Made by a program: the position numbers and the translations under genes
The notes under the pieces: generated by a model
Told to the model about the DNA's origin: nothing
Seen by the model: only the letters and a program-made list of their open reading frames with translations
Databases searched by the model: none
Part shown: positions 50,691 to 58,770 of the stretch, piece by piece
Layout: every line of letters starts with the position of its first letter
Numbering within the stretch: the stretch's first letter is position 1
From: Martinezella rhizogenes
GTDB taxonomy: Bacteria > Pseudomonadota > Alphaproteobacteria > Rhizobiales > Rhizobiaceae
NCBI RefSeq assembly: GCF_000799715.1
Contig: NZ_JUHG01000017.1
Location: 310,001-374,000 of the forward strand
Length of the DNA: 64,000 nucleotides
Direction of reading: 5' to 3'

Positions 50691-52001
50691 TCAATTGCCA
50701 ATGGCCTGCTGGATGGCGGCGTTGCCACGCTGGACGGCCTTGTCGAGCGCCGTCTTTGCGTCTTCCTTGCCGGCCAGCATTGCCTCGAACTCCTCGTTCA
50801 TGATGTCGCGCACCTGCGGCAGGTTGACCAGGCGCACGCCCTTGGAGTTGGCGGTCGGCGCCTTGCCGAGCATCTGCAGGATCGGCGTTTCGCGGCCGGG
50901 GTTCTTCTCATAGAAGCCGGACTTCTTCGTCTCCTCATAGGCCGCCATCGTCACCGGCAGGTAGCCGGAGACCTGGTGCAGTCGTGACTGGATCTTGGTC
51001 TGCGAGAGGAAGTGGAAGAATTCGGCGATACCCTTGTATTCCGTATCACTCTTGCCCCCGAAAACCCAAAGGCTGGCGCCGCCGGGGATGGTATTCTGCG
51101 GCCGGCCTTCGCCGTCGTAGTAGGGCAACTGACCGATACCGTAATTCATGCCGCTCTTGACGATGTCGCCGAGACCGCCGGAGGATTCCGTCAGGATGCC
51201 GCATTCTCCGGAGGTGAAGAGCTGCTTGGCTTCCGATGTACGGCCGCCATAACGGAAGGTGCCGTCCTTGGCGAGATCGGCGATCGCCTGGAAATGCTTT
51301 TCGAAGAGCGGCGTGTTGAATTCGAGCTTGACGTCGGTGCCGCCGAGGCCGTTTTCATTGCTGCCATAGGCGACATTGTTCCAGGCGGCAAAGTTCTCGG
51401 TCTGGATCCAGGTGAGCCAGGTGGAGGTGAAGCCACAGGCCGATGCACCGCTCGCCTTGATCTTCCTGGCGGCGTCGAACACCTCCGGCCAGGTCTTCGG
51501 CGGGCTTTCGGGGTCGAGCCCGGCCTTCTTGAAGGTGTCCTTGTTATAATAAAGGATCGGCGAGGAGGAGTTGTAGGGGAAGGATAGCATTGTCCCGTCA
51601 GGCCTGGAATAGTAGGAGACGATACCGGGCAGATACAGCGACTTGTCGAAGGTATAGCCGCCCTTCTTCAACACATCTGCCGCCGGCATGATCGCGCCTT
51701 CGGCCCCCATCATCACGCCGCTGCCGGCATCGAAGACCTGGAGGATTGCCGGAGCCTGCTTGGCGCGGAATGCGGCGATGCCGGCATTCAGCGCTTCCGG
51801 ATAGGTGCCCTTGAAGACCGGGACGATCTTGTAGTCCTTCTGGCTCTCGTTGAATTCCTTGGCCAGTTGCTCGACGACCTCGTTATTGGCGCCCGACATG
51901 GCGTGCCACCATTGCAGCTCGGTCAGCGCAAATGCGTTCGATGTCATGGAAAACGAGACAGTGAGCGCCGCAGCTGAGGCGCAGATAAAACGTATGGACA
52001 T
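50691..52001 (-). CDS. ugpB: glycerol-3-phosphate-type binding protein UgpB
   Basis: This 436-residue periplasmic protein has a Sec signal IRFICASAAALTVSFSMTSNAFA with cleavage before LTELQWW. The UgpB pattern LTELQWWHAMSGANNEVVEQLAKEFN starts the mature protein. SPILYYNKDTFKKAGLDPESPPKTW follows near 148-172. It captures glycerol-3-phosphate or its diesters outside the membrane. The ATG at 52001 has GGGAGG 5 bases upstream. A Pho-box-like site 226 bases upstream fits phosphate-starvation control. Confidence 0.94.
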   Translation of the reverse strand: MSIRFICASAAALTVSFSMTSNAFALTELQWWHAMSGANNEVVEQLAKEFNESQKDYKIVPVFKGTYPEALNAGIAAFRAKQAPAILQVFDAGSGVMMGAEGAIMPAADVLKKGGYTFDKSLYLPGIVSYYSRPDGTMLSFPYNSSSPILYYNKDTFKKAGLDPESPPKTWPEVFDAARKIKASGASACGFTSTWLTWIQTENFAAWNNVAYGSNENGLGGTDVKLEFNTPLFEKHFQAIADLAKDGTFRYGGRTSEAKQLFTSGECGILTESSGGLGDIVKSGMNYGIGQLPYYDGEGRPQNTIPGGASLWVFGGKSDTEYKGIAEFFHFLSQTKIQSRLHQVSGYLPVTMAAYEETKKSGFYEKNPGRETPILQMLGKAPTANSKGVRLVNLPQVRDIMNEEFEAMLAGKEDAKTALDKAVQRGNAAIQQAIGN

Positions 52002-52022
52002 GTTTCCTCCCAAGTGTCCCAA

Positions 52023-52041
52023 CGGGCGCAGACCGCGCCCG
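52023..52041. promoter_or_regulatory. small hairpin in the ugpB leader
   Basis: CGGGCGC and GCGCCCG (7 pairs) surround AGACC, just upstream of the ugpB ribosome site. It may affect leader stability; nothing more can be said. Confidence 0.35.
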
Positions 52042-52226
52042 GCCCTATTTCCAGCGGGGATCCTCCTCGATCCCCATCCGGACATTCCATTCGAAAACCG
52101 CTGTTTGCAACGAATTCCCCGCGGCAAGAACGATTGGTCCCTTCGTCATTTCTTCGTTCTCTTCAGAAAGAGACAACGACGACTGAATCATCCGAACCAT
52201 CTATTTATGCTGAGAAATGAGAATAT

Positions 52227-52244
52227 ACGACAGTTTTGTGACAA
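52227..52244 (-). promoter_or_regulatory. Pho-box-like site upstream of ugpB
   Basis: On the minus strand TTGTCACAAAACTGTCGT matches the 18-base Pho box in about 15 positions, with both TGTC half-sites 11 bases apart. Its orientation is correct for ugpB. No certain -10 can be assigned. Confidence 0.6.
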
Positions 52245-52277
52245 TGCGGCTTGTAAAGATTCAAGTCTGCCTGAGTC

Positions 52278-53216
52278 TCAGTTGCCGCTGCGAGGGTTTC
52301 CTTCGGTCTGGCCCTCAAGGCGGTGCCGGCGTTCTCCCCGATTCCAGCTCGCCAGCGGTCGACGCCAAAGCTCCGCGAGAATGATGCCGCTCATGGTCAA
52401 GGCTCCGCCGAGGATGAGGCTGGCTGTGAGTTGCTCGGATAGCAGCGGGATCGCCAGGATGGCGGTGATGACCGGCACGAAGTTGAAGAACAGCGATGCG
52501 CGCGCTGGGCCGATATGATTGATCCCACGCATCCAGAGCAAGGGTGCCGCAACGGAGGCGGCGGCGCCGGCATAGGCGATCAGCGGCAGGCTGGCTGCAC
52601 TGATGCCCAGCCCGGGGGATAGGAGATAGATCGGCAGCAGCGAAATGGCGGCGGCGCATGCCTGAAGATAGAGCGATTGCAGCAAGGGCAGGCCGTTCGG
52701 CCAGCGCTTGAGAAGAACGGTGTAGAGGGCATAGCAGACGGTTGCCACCAGCATGATAGCGTCGCCGACATTGGGGCCTTGCGTGAACAGGGTCGTAAGT
52801 TGCCCATGCGAGGCGACGACCGCAACGCCCAGGAGCGAAACGATCCCACCCGCGATTGCGCCATAGGTCATCCGGTGGCCGAGCAGGATGATCGCCAGAA
52901 CGAGAGACAGCAGAGGCATCAGCGACTGGATAATGCCGAGATGCATGGCCGAGGTGTAGCGAGCCGCGATGTAGGAGAGATAGGGCAGCCCTGCACCACC
53001 GAGGAAGCCCAGGATTAGGAGGCGCCAGCCATGAGTGGCGATTACTGAGCGGTTCATCCAGACCTGCCGGGCGACGAACGGCGTCAGGATCAGGATTGCC
53101 AGGACCCACCGGTAGAAGGCAATTTCCGCCGCCGAGATAACACCGGCCGAGGCCTTGGTGACAATGGCGTTGCCACCCCAGATCAATGCCGTGATGAGGA
53201 GAAGGATGTAGCTCAT
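52278..53216 (-). CDS. EamA/DMT-family transporter
   Basis: This 312-residue membrane protein has ten helices in two EamA repeats. The first begins ILLLITALIWGGNAIVTKASAGV and the second begins near residue 150 with VGDAIMLVATVCYALYTVLLKRW. Members export amino acids, purine-like compounds or other metabolites. It is divergent from an AraC regulator 93 bases away, which probably controls it. The C-terminal tail is polar and arginine-rich. The substrate cannot be told. Confidence 0.9.
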   Translation of the reverse strand: MSYILLLITALIWGGNAIVTKASAGVISAAEIAFYRWVLAILILTPFVARQVWMNRSVIATHGWRLLILGFLGGAGLPYLSYIAARYTSAMHLGIIQSLMPLLSLVLAIILLGHRMTYGAIAGGIVSLLGVAVVASHGQLTTLFTQGPNVGDAIMLVATVCYALYTVLLKRWPNGLPLLQSLYLQACAAAISLLPIYLLSPGLGISAASLPLIAYAGAAASVAAPLLWMRGINHIGPARASLFFNFVPVITAILAIPLLSEQLTASLILGGALTMSGIILAELWRRPLASWNRGERRHRLEGQTEGNPRSGN

Positions 53217-53309
53217 CCGCCTTGTCCATTTGGTTCAAGGCCAGCGTAGATCGCGTCGTCTTCTCGGTATATGCTTTAATTGCGACAAAGGATAATGCGA
53301 GACTGACAG

Positions 53310-54083
53310 ATGCCCACCATCGCCGTGCCGCCACCTTTGGAGGATCTGCCTTCGGACGTTTACTTCCGGGCCGAGGATTTCGGCCCTGATACCTACATGG
53401 CGCCGCACGCGCATGTCTTCGGTCAGTTGAGCTTCGTTTCCTACGGCTCGATGAACATTGATGTGGAAGGCAAGCGCTTTCTGTCGCCGCCACACTATGC
53501 CGTCTGGATCCCGCCGCGCTGGAAACACAGCGCCTATAACGAGACGGCGACGGCCTATCGCTCGGTCTATATTTCAGCCCATTGCTCCGGGCGGTTTTCC
53601 GATCGGCCCTGCGCGCTGGAACTGAGCCCGATCTTGCGGGCGATCCTTGTCGATTTTGCCGAACGTGACATCCATGTGCCGGAAATCGGTCGCGACCGGC
53701 GGCTAGCCGAGGTCCTGCTCGACCAGATCGAGATCGCGCCGCCGCACGACGCCTATCTGCCTCATGCCGCATCAGTCGAAATCCAGTCGATCCTGGATGC
53801 GCTTCAGGCCGACCCGGCAAGCGACCTGCCGCTCGCATCCTGGGCGGCGCGGTTCCATATGACGGTCCGCACGCTGGAGCGGCGCTGCCAGCGCGAACTC
53901 GGGATTCCGCTCGGGGAATGGCGTCAGCGGATGCGCTTCCTGCGCGCCGTCGAATGGCTCGACAAGGGCCGTACCCTGCAGGCAATCGCCTTCGATCTCG
54001 GCTACAGCACACCTTCGGCCTTCATCGCCATGTTCAAACGCCTGTCCGGCAAGACCCCAGAGCAATACCGGGTCGGTCGGTAG
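53310..54083 (+). CDS. AraC-family regulator with N-terminal cupin domain
   Basis: This 257-residue regulator has a cupin-like ligand domain (about 15-110; MAPHAHVFGQLSFVSYG and WIPPRWKHSAYN). A C-terminal double helix-turn-helix follows (about 165-255), with LPLASWAARFHMTVRTLERRCQRELG and QAIAFDLGYSTPSAFIAMFKRLSGKTPEQYR. Its layout resembles local regulators that sit divergent from the transporter they control, here the EamA protein. The ribosome site is weak (GACAG), so the level is probably low. Confidence 0.92.
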   Translation: MPTIAVPPPLEDLPSDVYFRAEDFGPDTYMAPHAHVFGQLSFVSYGSMNIDVEGKRFLSPPHYAVWIPPRWKHSAYNETATAYRSVYISAHCSGRFSDRPCALELSPILRAILVDFAERDIHVPEIGRDRRLAEVLLDQIEIAPPHDAYLPHAASVEIQSILDALQADPASDLPLASWAARFHMTVRTLERRCQRELGIPLGEWRQRMRFLRAVEWLDKGRTLQAIAFDLGYSTPSAFIAMFKRLSGKTPEQYRVGR

Positions 54084-54194
54084 GCAAAGTTTTCCTTATG
54101 CTTGGTATAATCGCCAAAAGCTTCATTCATGACCTGCCGTTCTCCATGATGCGGCGTCGTTAAGGACAACGGCTTGTTGAGACGAGATTGAGCA

Positions 54195-54785
54195 ATGAAA
54201 AGCGAGCAGACCCTGGAAGACCGAGACATATCCATTCAGCGGGCTCAGCCCGTCATTCGCGATGCCGGCGATGGGGATATGGAGGCCATACGCAACATCT
54301 ATACGCATCATGTTCTCTATGGACTGGCGACGTTCGAGGAGGTGCCGCCGTCAGTTGACGAGCTTCGTTCGCGACGGGCATCCGTACTCGCCATGGGGCT
54401 GCCCTATCTCGTTGCCGAATTGAATGGCGGGATTGTCGGCTACAGCTATGCGACCGCCTATCGGCCTCGCCCGGCTTATCGTTTCTCGATCGAGGATTCG
54501 GTCTATGTCGCGGATGGTCTCGGCGGCCTAGGTGTCGGCAGCGCGCTTCTTCAGGAGCTCATCGCCCGCTGCGAAAAGGGGCCATGGCGGCAGATGCTGG
54601 CTGTCATTGGCAATAGCGGCAATGCGGGCTCCATCGCGTTGCATCGCCGCATGGGGTTCCAGCCCATCGGGACGTTCAAATCCGCTGGCTTCAAGCTCGG
54701 CCAGTGGGTCGATACGGTGCTGATGCAACGGGCCTTGGGGGAGGGCGATAAAACAGTGCCGGAGATCGCTTCCGCCATTCGATAA
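54195..54785 (+). CDS. GNAT acetyltransferase, phosphinothricin-acetyltransferase-like
   Basis: This 196-residue enzyme has PVIRDAGDGDMEAIRNIYTHHV near 19-40. The acetyl-CoA loop lies in YVADGLGGLGVGSALLQELIARC (about 99-121). The C-terminal GNAGSIALHRRMGFQPIGTFKSAGFKLGQW is characteristic of the Pat/Bar-type group. It would acetylate a small amine such as an amino-acid analogue or methionine sulfoximine. It stands alone between the AraC gene and a KTSC gene. The first 18 residues are extra compared with most relatives. Confidence 0.9.
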   Translation: MKSEQTLEDRDISIQRAQPVIRDAGDGDMEAIRNIYTHHVLYGLATFEEVPPSVDELRSRRASVLAMGLPYLVAELNGGIVGYSYATAYRPRPAYRFSIEDSVYVADGLGGLGVGSALLQELIARCEKGPWRQMLAVIGNSGNAGSIALHRRMGFQPIGTFKSAGFKLGQWVDTVLMQRALGEGDKTVPEIASAIR

Positions 54786-54878
54786 AAACGGATGGTTGCA
54801 GACTACTCTTCCTTAACTAGGTCACTTCACTCGGTGTTGGGGTTTTCATGGCATAACCGTTTTAAAGAAGAGGGCGCT

Positions 54879-55085
54879 ATGAAAGAGTTTCCAGTTTCAT
54901 CGAAAATTATTAAATCCGTCGCTTTCCACCCCGAGGACGGACGTCTTTATATTCGCTTCAAGAACGGCGAGGAGCGCCTGTTTGCCGGCGTTCCGGAAAA
55001 GGCCGCTATCGCCATGGTCAAGGCGGCTTCGCCCGGCCAGCATTACATCGAACATATCCGTACGCGTTTCGAGCGCGTCGCCTAA
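54879..55085 (+). CDS. KTSC-domain small protein
   Basis: This 68-residue protein has the KTSC fold from end to end: VSSKIIKSVAFHPEDGRLYIRF, then GVPEKAAIAMVKAASPGQHYIEHIR. The family resembles a domain found beside lysyl-tRNA synthetase and in phage or stand-alone small proteins; its role is unknown. The start at 54879 has AAGAAGAGGG upstream. The open frame reaches back to 54792, but that part is unlike the family. It lies 256 bases before the next importer operon. Confidence 0.85.
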   Translation: MKEFPVSSKIIKSVAFHPEDGRLYIRFKNGEERLFAGVPEKAAIAMVKAASPGQHYIEHIRTRFERVA

Positions 55086-55341
55086 CACCTGATGCTGGAT
55101 GGATCTTCCATCTGGCGGATCAAATAATTGCGCGATCGGAGGCCAGATGGCCTTCGGCGGATAGATGACCGGTGTAAGATTGAAACGGTATTTTTCGAAC
55201 ATCGCGTCAAAAGAACCAGAATACCTTTAGTCCATTAATTTTATAGACAATATTCTAAGCACGGGATTGCCGATGCGTCGCAAGTTTGCACGCAGGCAGG
55301 GCCGGTCATTTTTGATCGTTTCCAGTATCGGGGCTTAGAAT

Positions 55342-56967
55342 ATGAGGCGTGCAGTCTTTGGAGTTTCGTTAAGAAGCAGCGTCCGCGCGGTCGTCGCTTT
55401 GTCCTTCCTTTCTCTGGCCAGCCCCCATGCCTGGGCGGCGTCCGAAGGCGCCAAGCCGGTCGATGGCGGTATCCTCAAGGTTGGCTTGGGGACGGACACC
55501 GCGATTATCGATCCGTCGATCACCGGCAGCTCGATTACCGCGGTCATCACCCGCAATATCGTCGACTCGCTCGTCGGCCAGGCCGAGGACAACAGCTTCA
55601 CGCCCTGGCTGGCCGAGCGCTGGGAGATCAATGGCGACAACACGGTCTATACATTTCATCTGCGGCCAGGCGTGACCTTCAGCGATGGCACACCGCTCGA
55701 TGCGGCGGCGGTGAAGTATAATTTCGATCGCATCCTGGATCCGAAGACGACCTCGAGCTATGCGAAGTCGTTGCTCGGCCCGATCGACAAGATCGAGGCG
55801 CCGAACGCACAGACCGTCGTCGTAAGCTATCGTCAGTCTTTCGCGCCGCTATTGCAGGGACTTAGCCTGCCTTATCTCGGGATCCAGTCCCCGGCCTATC
55901 TACAGAAGGCGGCGAGCACCACCAATACTGTTGTCGGCTCCGGGGCCTACGTCCTCGATAGTTTCGTGAAGGGCAATGGCAGCAAGCTGACCCGCCGCGC
56001 CGACTACAATTGGGGACCCGGCTATGCCACTCATAAGGGGCCGGCTCATTTCAACGAGATTGATTTCAAATACCTGCCGGAGGCATCGGTTCGTCTCGGC
56101 GCTCTGGCAAGCGGGCAAGTCGATGCTATCGACGCAGTCCCGCCCGCCAATTTCCGCTCCGTACAGAGCAATGGCAAATTGCAGGTCGTGACGAAGGAGA
56201 ATCCGGGCGTAACCAGTGCCTTTCTCCTGAACATCTCGAAAGGTCCCTTCCAGGACGTCAAGGTTCGCCAGGCTTTCCAGAGCGCGGTGAATGTCGCATC
56301 GGCCGTGAAGGCGGCTTACTTCGGCACGTTGAAGCCTGCTGATAGTATCCTCGGGCCTTCGACGCTTTATTACGAACCACGCCTTGGCGGCAAATGGGGC
56401 TTCGATCTTGCCAAGGCGAACCGCCTGCTCGATGAAGCCGGCTGGAAGGAAAAGGATGCGGACGGAATTCGCAAGAAGGACGGCCAGCGCCTGACGCTTC
56501 ATTACGTCTACGACAGCGCCCAGGTCGGCGATTCTGATATCACCCTTGCCCAGGCGGCGCAGTATCAGGTGCGTCAGGCAGGCTTCGATCTTCAGCTCGA
56601 TCCCGTCGACGCCGGTGGCTATACGGCTCGCACGAATGCCAATGATTACGACCTTGTCTCGCTCTACTACGTGCGTGCCGAACCGGACATTCTGCGCACG
56701 GTATTTCATTCGGCCTATGCGCCGCCCAATGGTGCGAATTATGCTCGCATCAACAGTCTCGACGAAAAGTTGAGCAAGGCGATCGGCGCAAGCGACGCGG
56801 AGCGCAAGCGGCTCTATGCCGAGATCCAGACGGAGATCATCGACCAAGCCTATGCGGTGCCGCGCTATGTCGCCGCCTACCAGCTTGGCGCCTCCAAGAA
56901 GCTTCTCGGCATTAGCTGGGCCACCAACGCCAAACCGAATTTTTATGATGCCTGGCTCAACCCGTAA
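55342..56967 (+). CDS. peptide/opine-type ABC importer substrate-binding protein (SBP family 5)
   Basis: This 541-residue periplasmic protein has a Sec signal (VRAVVALSFLSLASPHAWA, cut before ASEGA). The family-5 core is visible in YTFHLRPGVTFSDGTPLDAAAVKYN near 98-122 and VRQAFQSAVNVASAVKAAYFGT near 307-328. It begins a compact four-gene importer operon, and its last 23 bases overlap the permease gene. Unlike the other binding-protein genes here, no hairpin follows it. The 256-base upstream spacer holds no gene. The ligand is unknown. Confidence 0.93.
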   Translation: MRRAVFGVSLRSSVRAVVALSFLSLASPHAWAASEGAKPVDGGILKVGLGTDTAIIDPSITGSSITAVITRNIVDSLVGQAEDNSFTPWLAERWEINGDNTVYTFHLRPGVTFSDGTPLDAAAVKYNFDRILDPKTTSSYAKSLLGPIDKIEAPNAQTVVVSYRQSFAPLLQGLSLPYLGIQSPAYLQKAASTTNTVVGSGAYVLDSFVKGNGSKLTRRADYNWGPGYATHKGPAHFNEIDFKYLPEASVRLGALASGQVDAIDAVPPANFRSVQSNGKLQVVTKENPGVTSAFLLNISKGPFQDVKVRQAFQSAVNVASAVKAAYFGTLKPADSILGPSTLYYEPRLGGKWGFDLAKANRLLDEAGWKEKDADGIRKKDGQRLTLHYVYDSAQVGDSDITLAQAAQYQVRQAGFDLQLDPVDAGGYTARTNANDYDLVSLYYVRAEPDILRTVFHSAYAPPNGANYARINSLDEKLSKAIGASDAERKRLYAEIQTEIIDQAYAVPRYVAAYQLGASKKLLGISWATNAKPNFYDAWLNP

Positions 56968-57898
56968 CCTGATCCATGCCGTCGCAAGGCGGCTGGGTGT
57001 GATCGTCGCCGTGTTGTGGGGCGCGGCGACGATCGCCTTCATCGCTGTCAAGCTCATTCCGGGCGACCCGGTCTCGATCCTCTCCGGCGGCGAGAATATC
57101 GTCGATGAGGCCGAGCGGGCGGCTCTGGTCCATCAATATGGGCTGGATCAGCCGCTGGTGCTGCAATATGCGCGCTATATCGGCAATGCGCTGCTCGGCA
57201 ATTTCGGTGAGAGCTATCAGTACCGGCAGCCCGTCATCGACGTCATAGCGGAGGCGGCTGGCCCGACGCTGCAACTGGCGGGCAGCGCCATCGTCGTCGC
57301 GCTCAGCCTGGCGATAACCGTTGCCCTGGCGACGGCGGGCCGCCGACGAGGGCTGGCGGTGACGCTTTCCGGTCTCGAGCTGATCCTGCTGAGCACACCG
57401 GTCTACTGGATCGGCATCGTGCTTCTGTCGCTGTTCAGTTTTCAACTGCAATGGTTCCCGGTGACCGGCAATGACGGGTTTGCCTCTCTCGTGCTGCCGG
57501 CGATTGCGCTCAGCCTGCCCTTGACTGCGCTCCTGAGCCAAGTCTTGCGGGACGGTCTGGAAGAGGCTCTGTCGCAGCCCTTCGCGTTGACGGTGCGTGC
57601 TCGCGGTGTCGGCGAAACCCTCCTGCGGTTTCGCCACGGTCTGCGCCATGCAGCACTCGCCGCTTCCACCTTGACCGGCACCTTGTTTGCCAGCACGCTC
57701 GGCGGCTCCATCCTCACCGAAACGGTCTTCGGCCGATCCGGCATCGGCCAGATCACGCTCCAGGCGATCAAGACCCGTGACATGCCGCTGGTGCTGGGGC
57801 TGGTGATGCTGTCGGCCTGCGTCTTCGTCATCATCAACCTGCTGGTTGATGCTCTTTACCTGCTGATCGATCCTCGCTTACGGAGAGTGGCACAATGA
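56945..57898 (+). CDS. peptide-type ABC importer permease (DppB-like)
   Basis: This permease of 316-317 residues starts with TRNLIHAVARRLGVIVAVLWGAATIAFIAVKLIPGDPVSIL. It has about six helices, the coupling loop FALTVRARGVGETLLRFRHGLRHAALA and a C-terminal LLIDPRLRRV. The start is one of two tandem ATG codons at 56945 and 56948 inside the end of the binding-protein gene. It overlaps the next permease by ATGA. Confidence 0.93.
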   Translation: MMPGSTRNLIHAVARRLGVIVAVLWGAATIAFIAVKLIPGDPVSILSGGENIVDEAERAALVHQYGLDQPLVLQYARYIGNALLGNFGESYQYRQPVIDVIAEAAGPTLQLAGSAIVVALSLAITVALATAGRRRGLAVTLSGLELILLSTPVYWIGIVLLSLFSFQLQWFPVTGNDGFASLVLPAIALSLPLTALLSQVLRDGLEEALSQPFALTVRARGVGETLLRFRHGLRHAALAASTLTGTLFASTLGGSILTETVFGRSGIGQITLQAIKTRDMPLVLGLVMLSACVFVIINLLVDALYLLIDPRLRRVAQ

Positions 57899-58770
57899 GC
57901 AGTGCTGAACTATTCGATGCGGCGCTACGCCGGCGTCAAGATGGCGGCGCCGGCGCTAATCCCTGGCTGGCTCCCGGCCTGCTTGTTCCGTTTGCCATCG
58001 TGGTGGTTCTTGCCGTTGCCATCTGGGAGCCGCAATGGTTCACTGCTTTCGACCCCGAAGCTGTGGATACGGATGCGATATTGATGCCGCCGGATTTGCG
58101 GCATTGGTTCGGCACCGACGAGCTCGGGCGCGACCTCTTCTCCCGCGTCGTGCACGGAACATCGCTGTCCCTGGCCATCGGCATCGGCGCCACCATGATC
58201 GCCACCCTCGGCGGTATTCTACTTGGCACGGCAGCAGCGCTTGCGCCGAGGGCGGTCAGCCGCATTCTGGTGCGCCTGATCGATATTCTGCTCGCCTTTC
58301 CCGAAATACTGTTGGCGCTGCTGGTGATCGCCGTGCTTGGGCGCGGGCCTTTGAACACGCTGCTTGCCGTCGGTTTTTCCAGTGTCGCCTCCTATGCGCG
58401 ACTGGTCCGCTCGCAGGTGATGCAAGTGAAGCTTTCGGGCTATGTCGAGCATGCCGTTACGCTCGGCGAACATCCCTGGACGATCGTCACCCGGCATATC
58501 ATCCCGAATACCATCCGCCCGCTGCTGATCCTGGCGACGATCGGGGTCGGGAGTTCCGTCCTCTCCGCATCGGCTCTGAGCTTTCTCGGCCTCGGCGTCG
58601 TGCCGCCGGCGCCGGAATGGGGCGCGCTGCTGGCAAATGGCCGTAATTTCCTCGACATCGCCCCCTGGACCAGCCTGTTGCCGGCGACGGTGGTAGCCAT
58701 CTCCGTAATCTCGATCACCCTTCTCGGCCGCCGGTTGCAGAACCTCTTGTCCAAGGGGGAAGCCCGTTGA
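57895..58770 (+). CDS. peptide-type ABC importer permease (DppC-like)
   Basis: This 291-residue permease has a first helix LLVPFAIVVVLAVAIWEPQWF, the element WFGTDELGRDLFSRVVHGTSLSLAIG, and the coupling loop YVEHAVTLGEHPWTIVTRHIIPNTIRPL. It has about six helices. Both ends overlap neighbours, so the operon is translationally coupled. Confidence 0.93.
   Translation: MSSAELFDAALRRRQDGGAGANPWLAPGLLVPFAIVVVLAVAIWEPQWFTAFDPEAVDTDAILMPPDLRHWFGTDELGRDLFSRVVHGTSLSLAIGIGATMIATLGGILLGTAAALAPRAVSRILVRLIDILLAFPEILLALLVIAVLGRGPLNTLLAVGFSSVASYARLVRSQVMQVKLSGYVEHAVTLGEHPWTIVTRHIIPNTIRPLLILATIGVGSSVLSASALSFLGLGVVPPAPEWGALLANGRNFLDIAPWTSLLPATVVAISVISITLLGRRLQNLLSKGEAR

Noticed and set aside
54195..54785. Antibiotic or herbicide resistance determinant
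   Set aside because: It resembles Pat-type acetyltransferases, but such chromosomal genes are common housekeeping or detox enzymes, and no mobile context is present.
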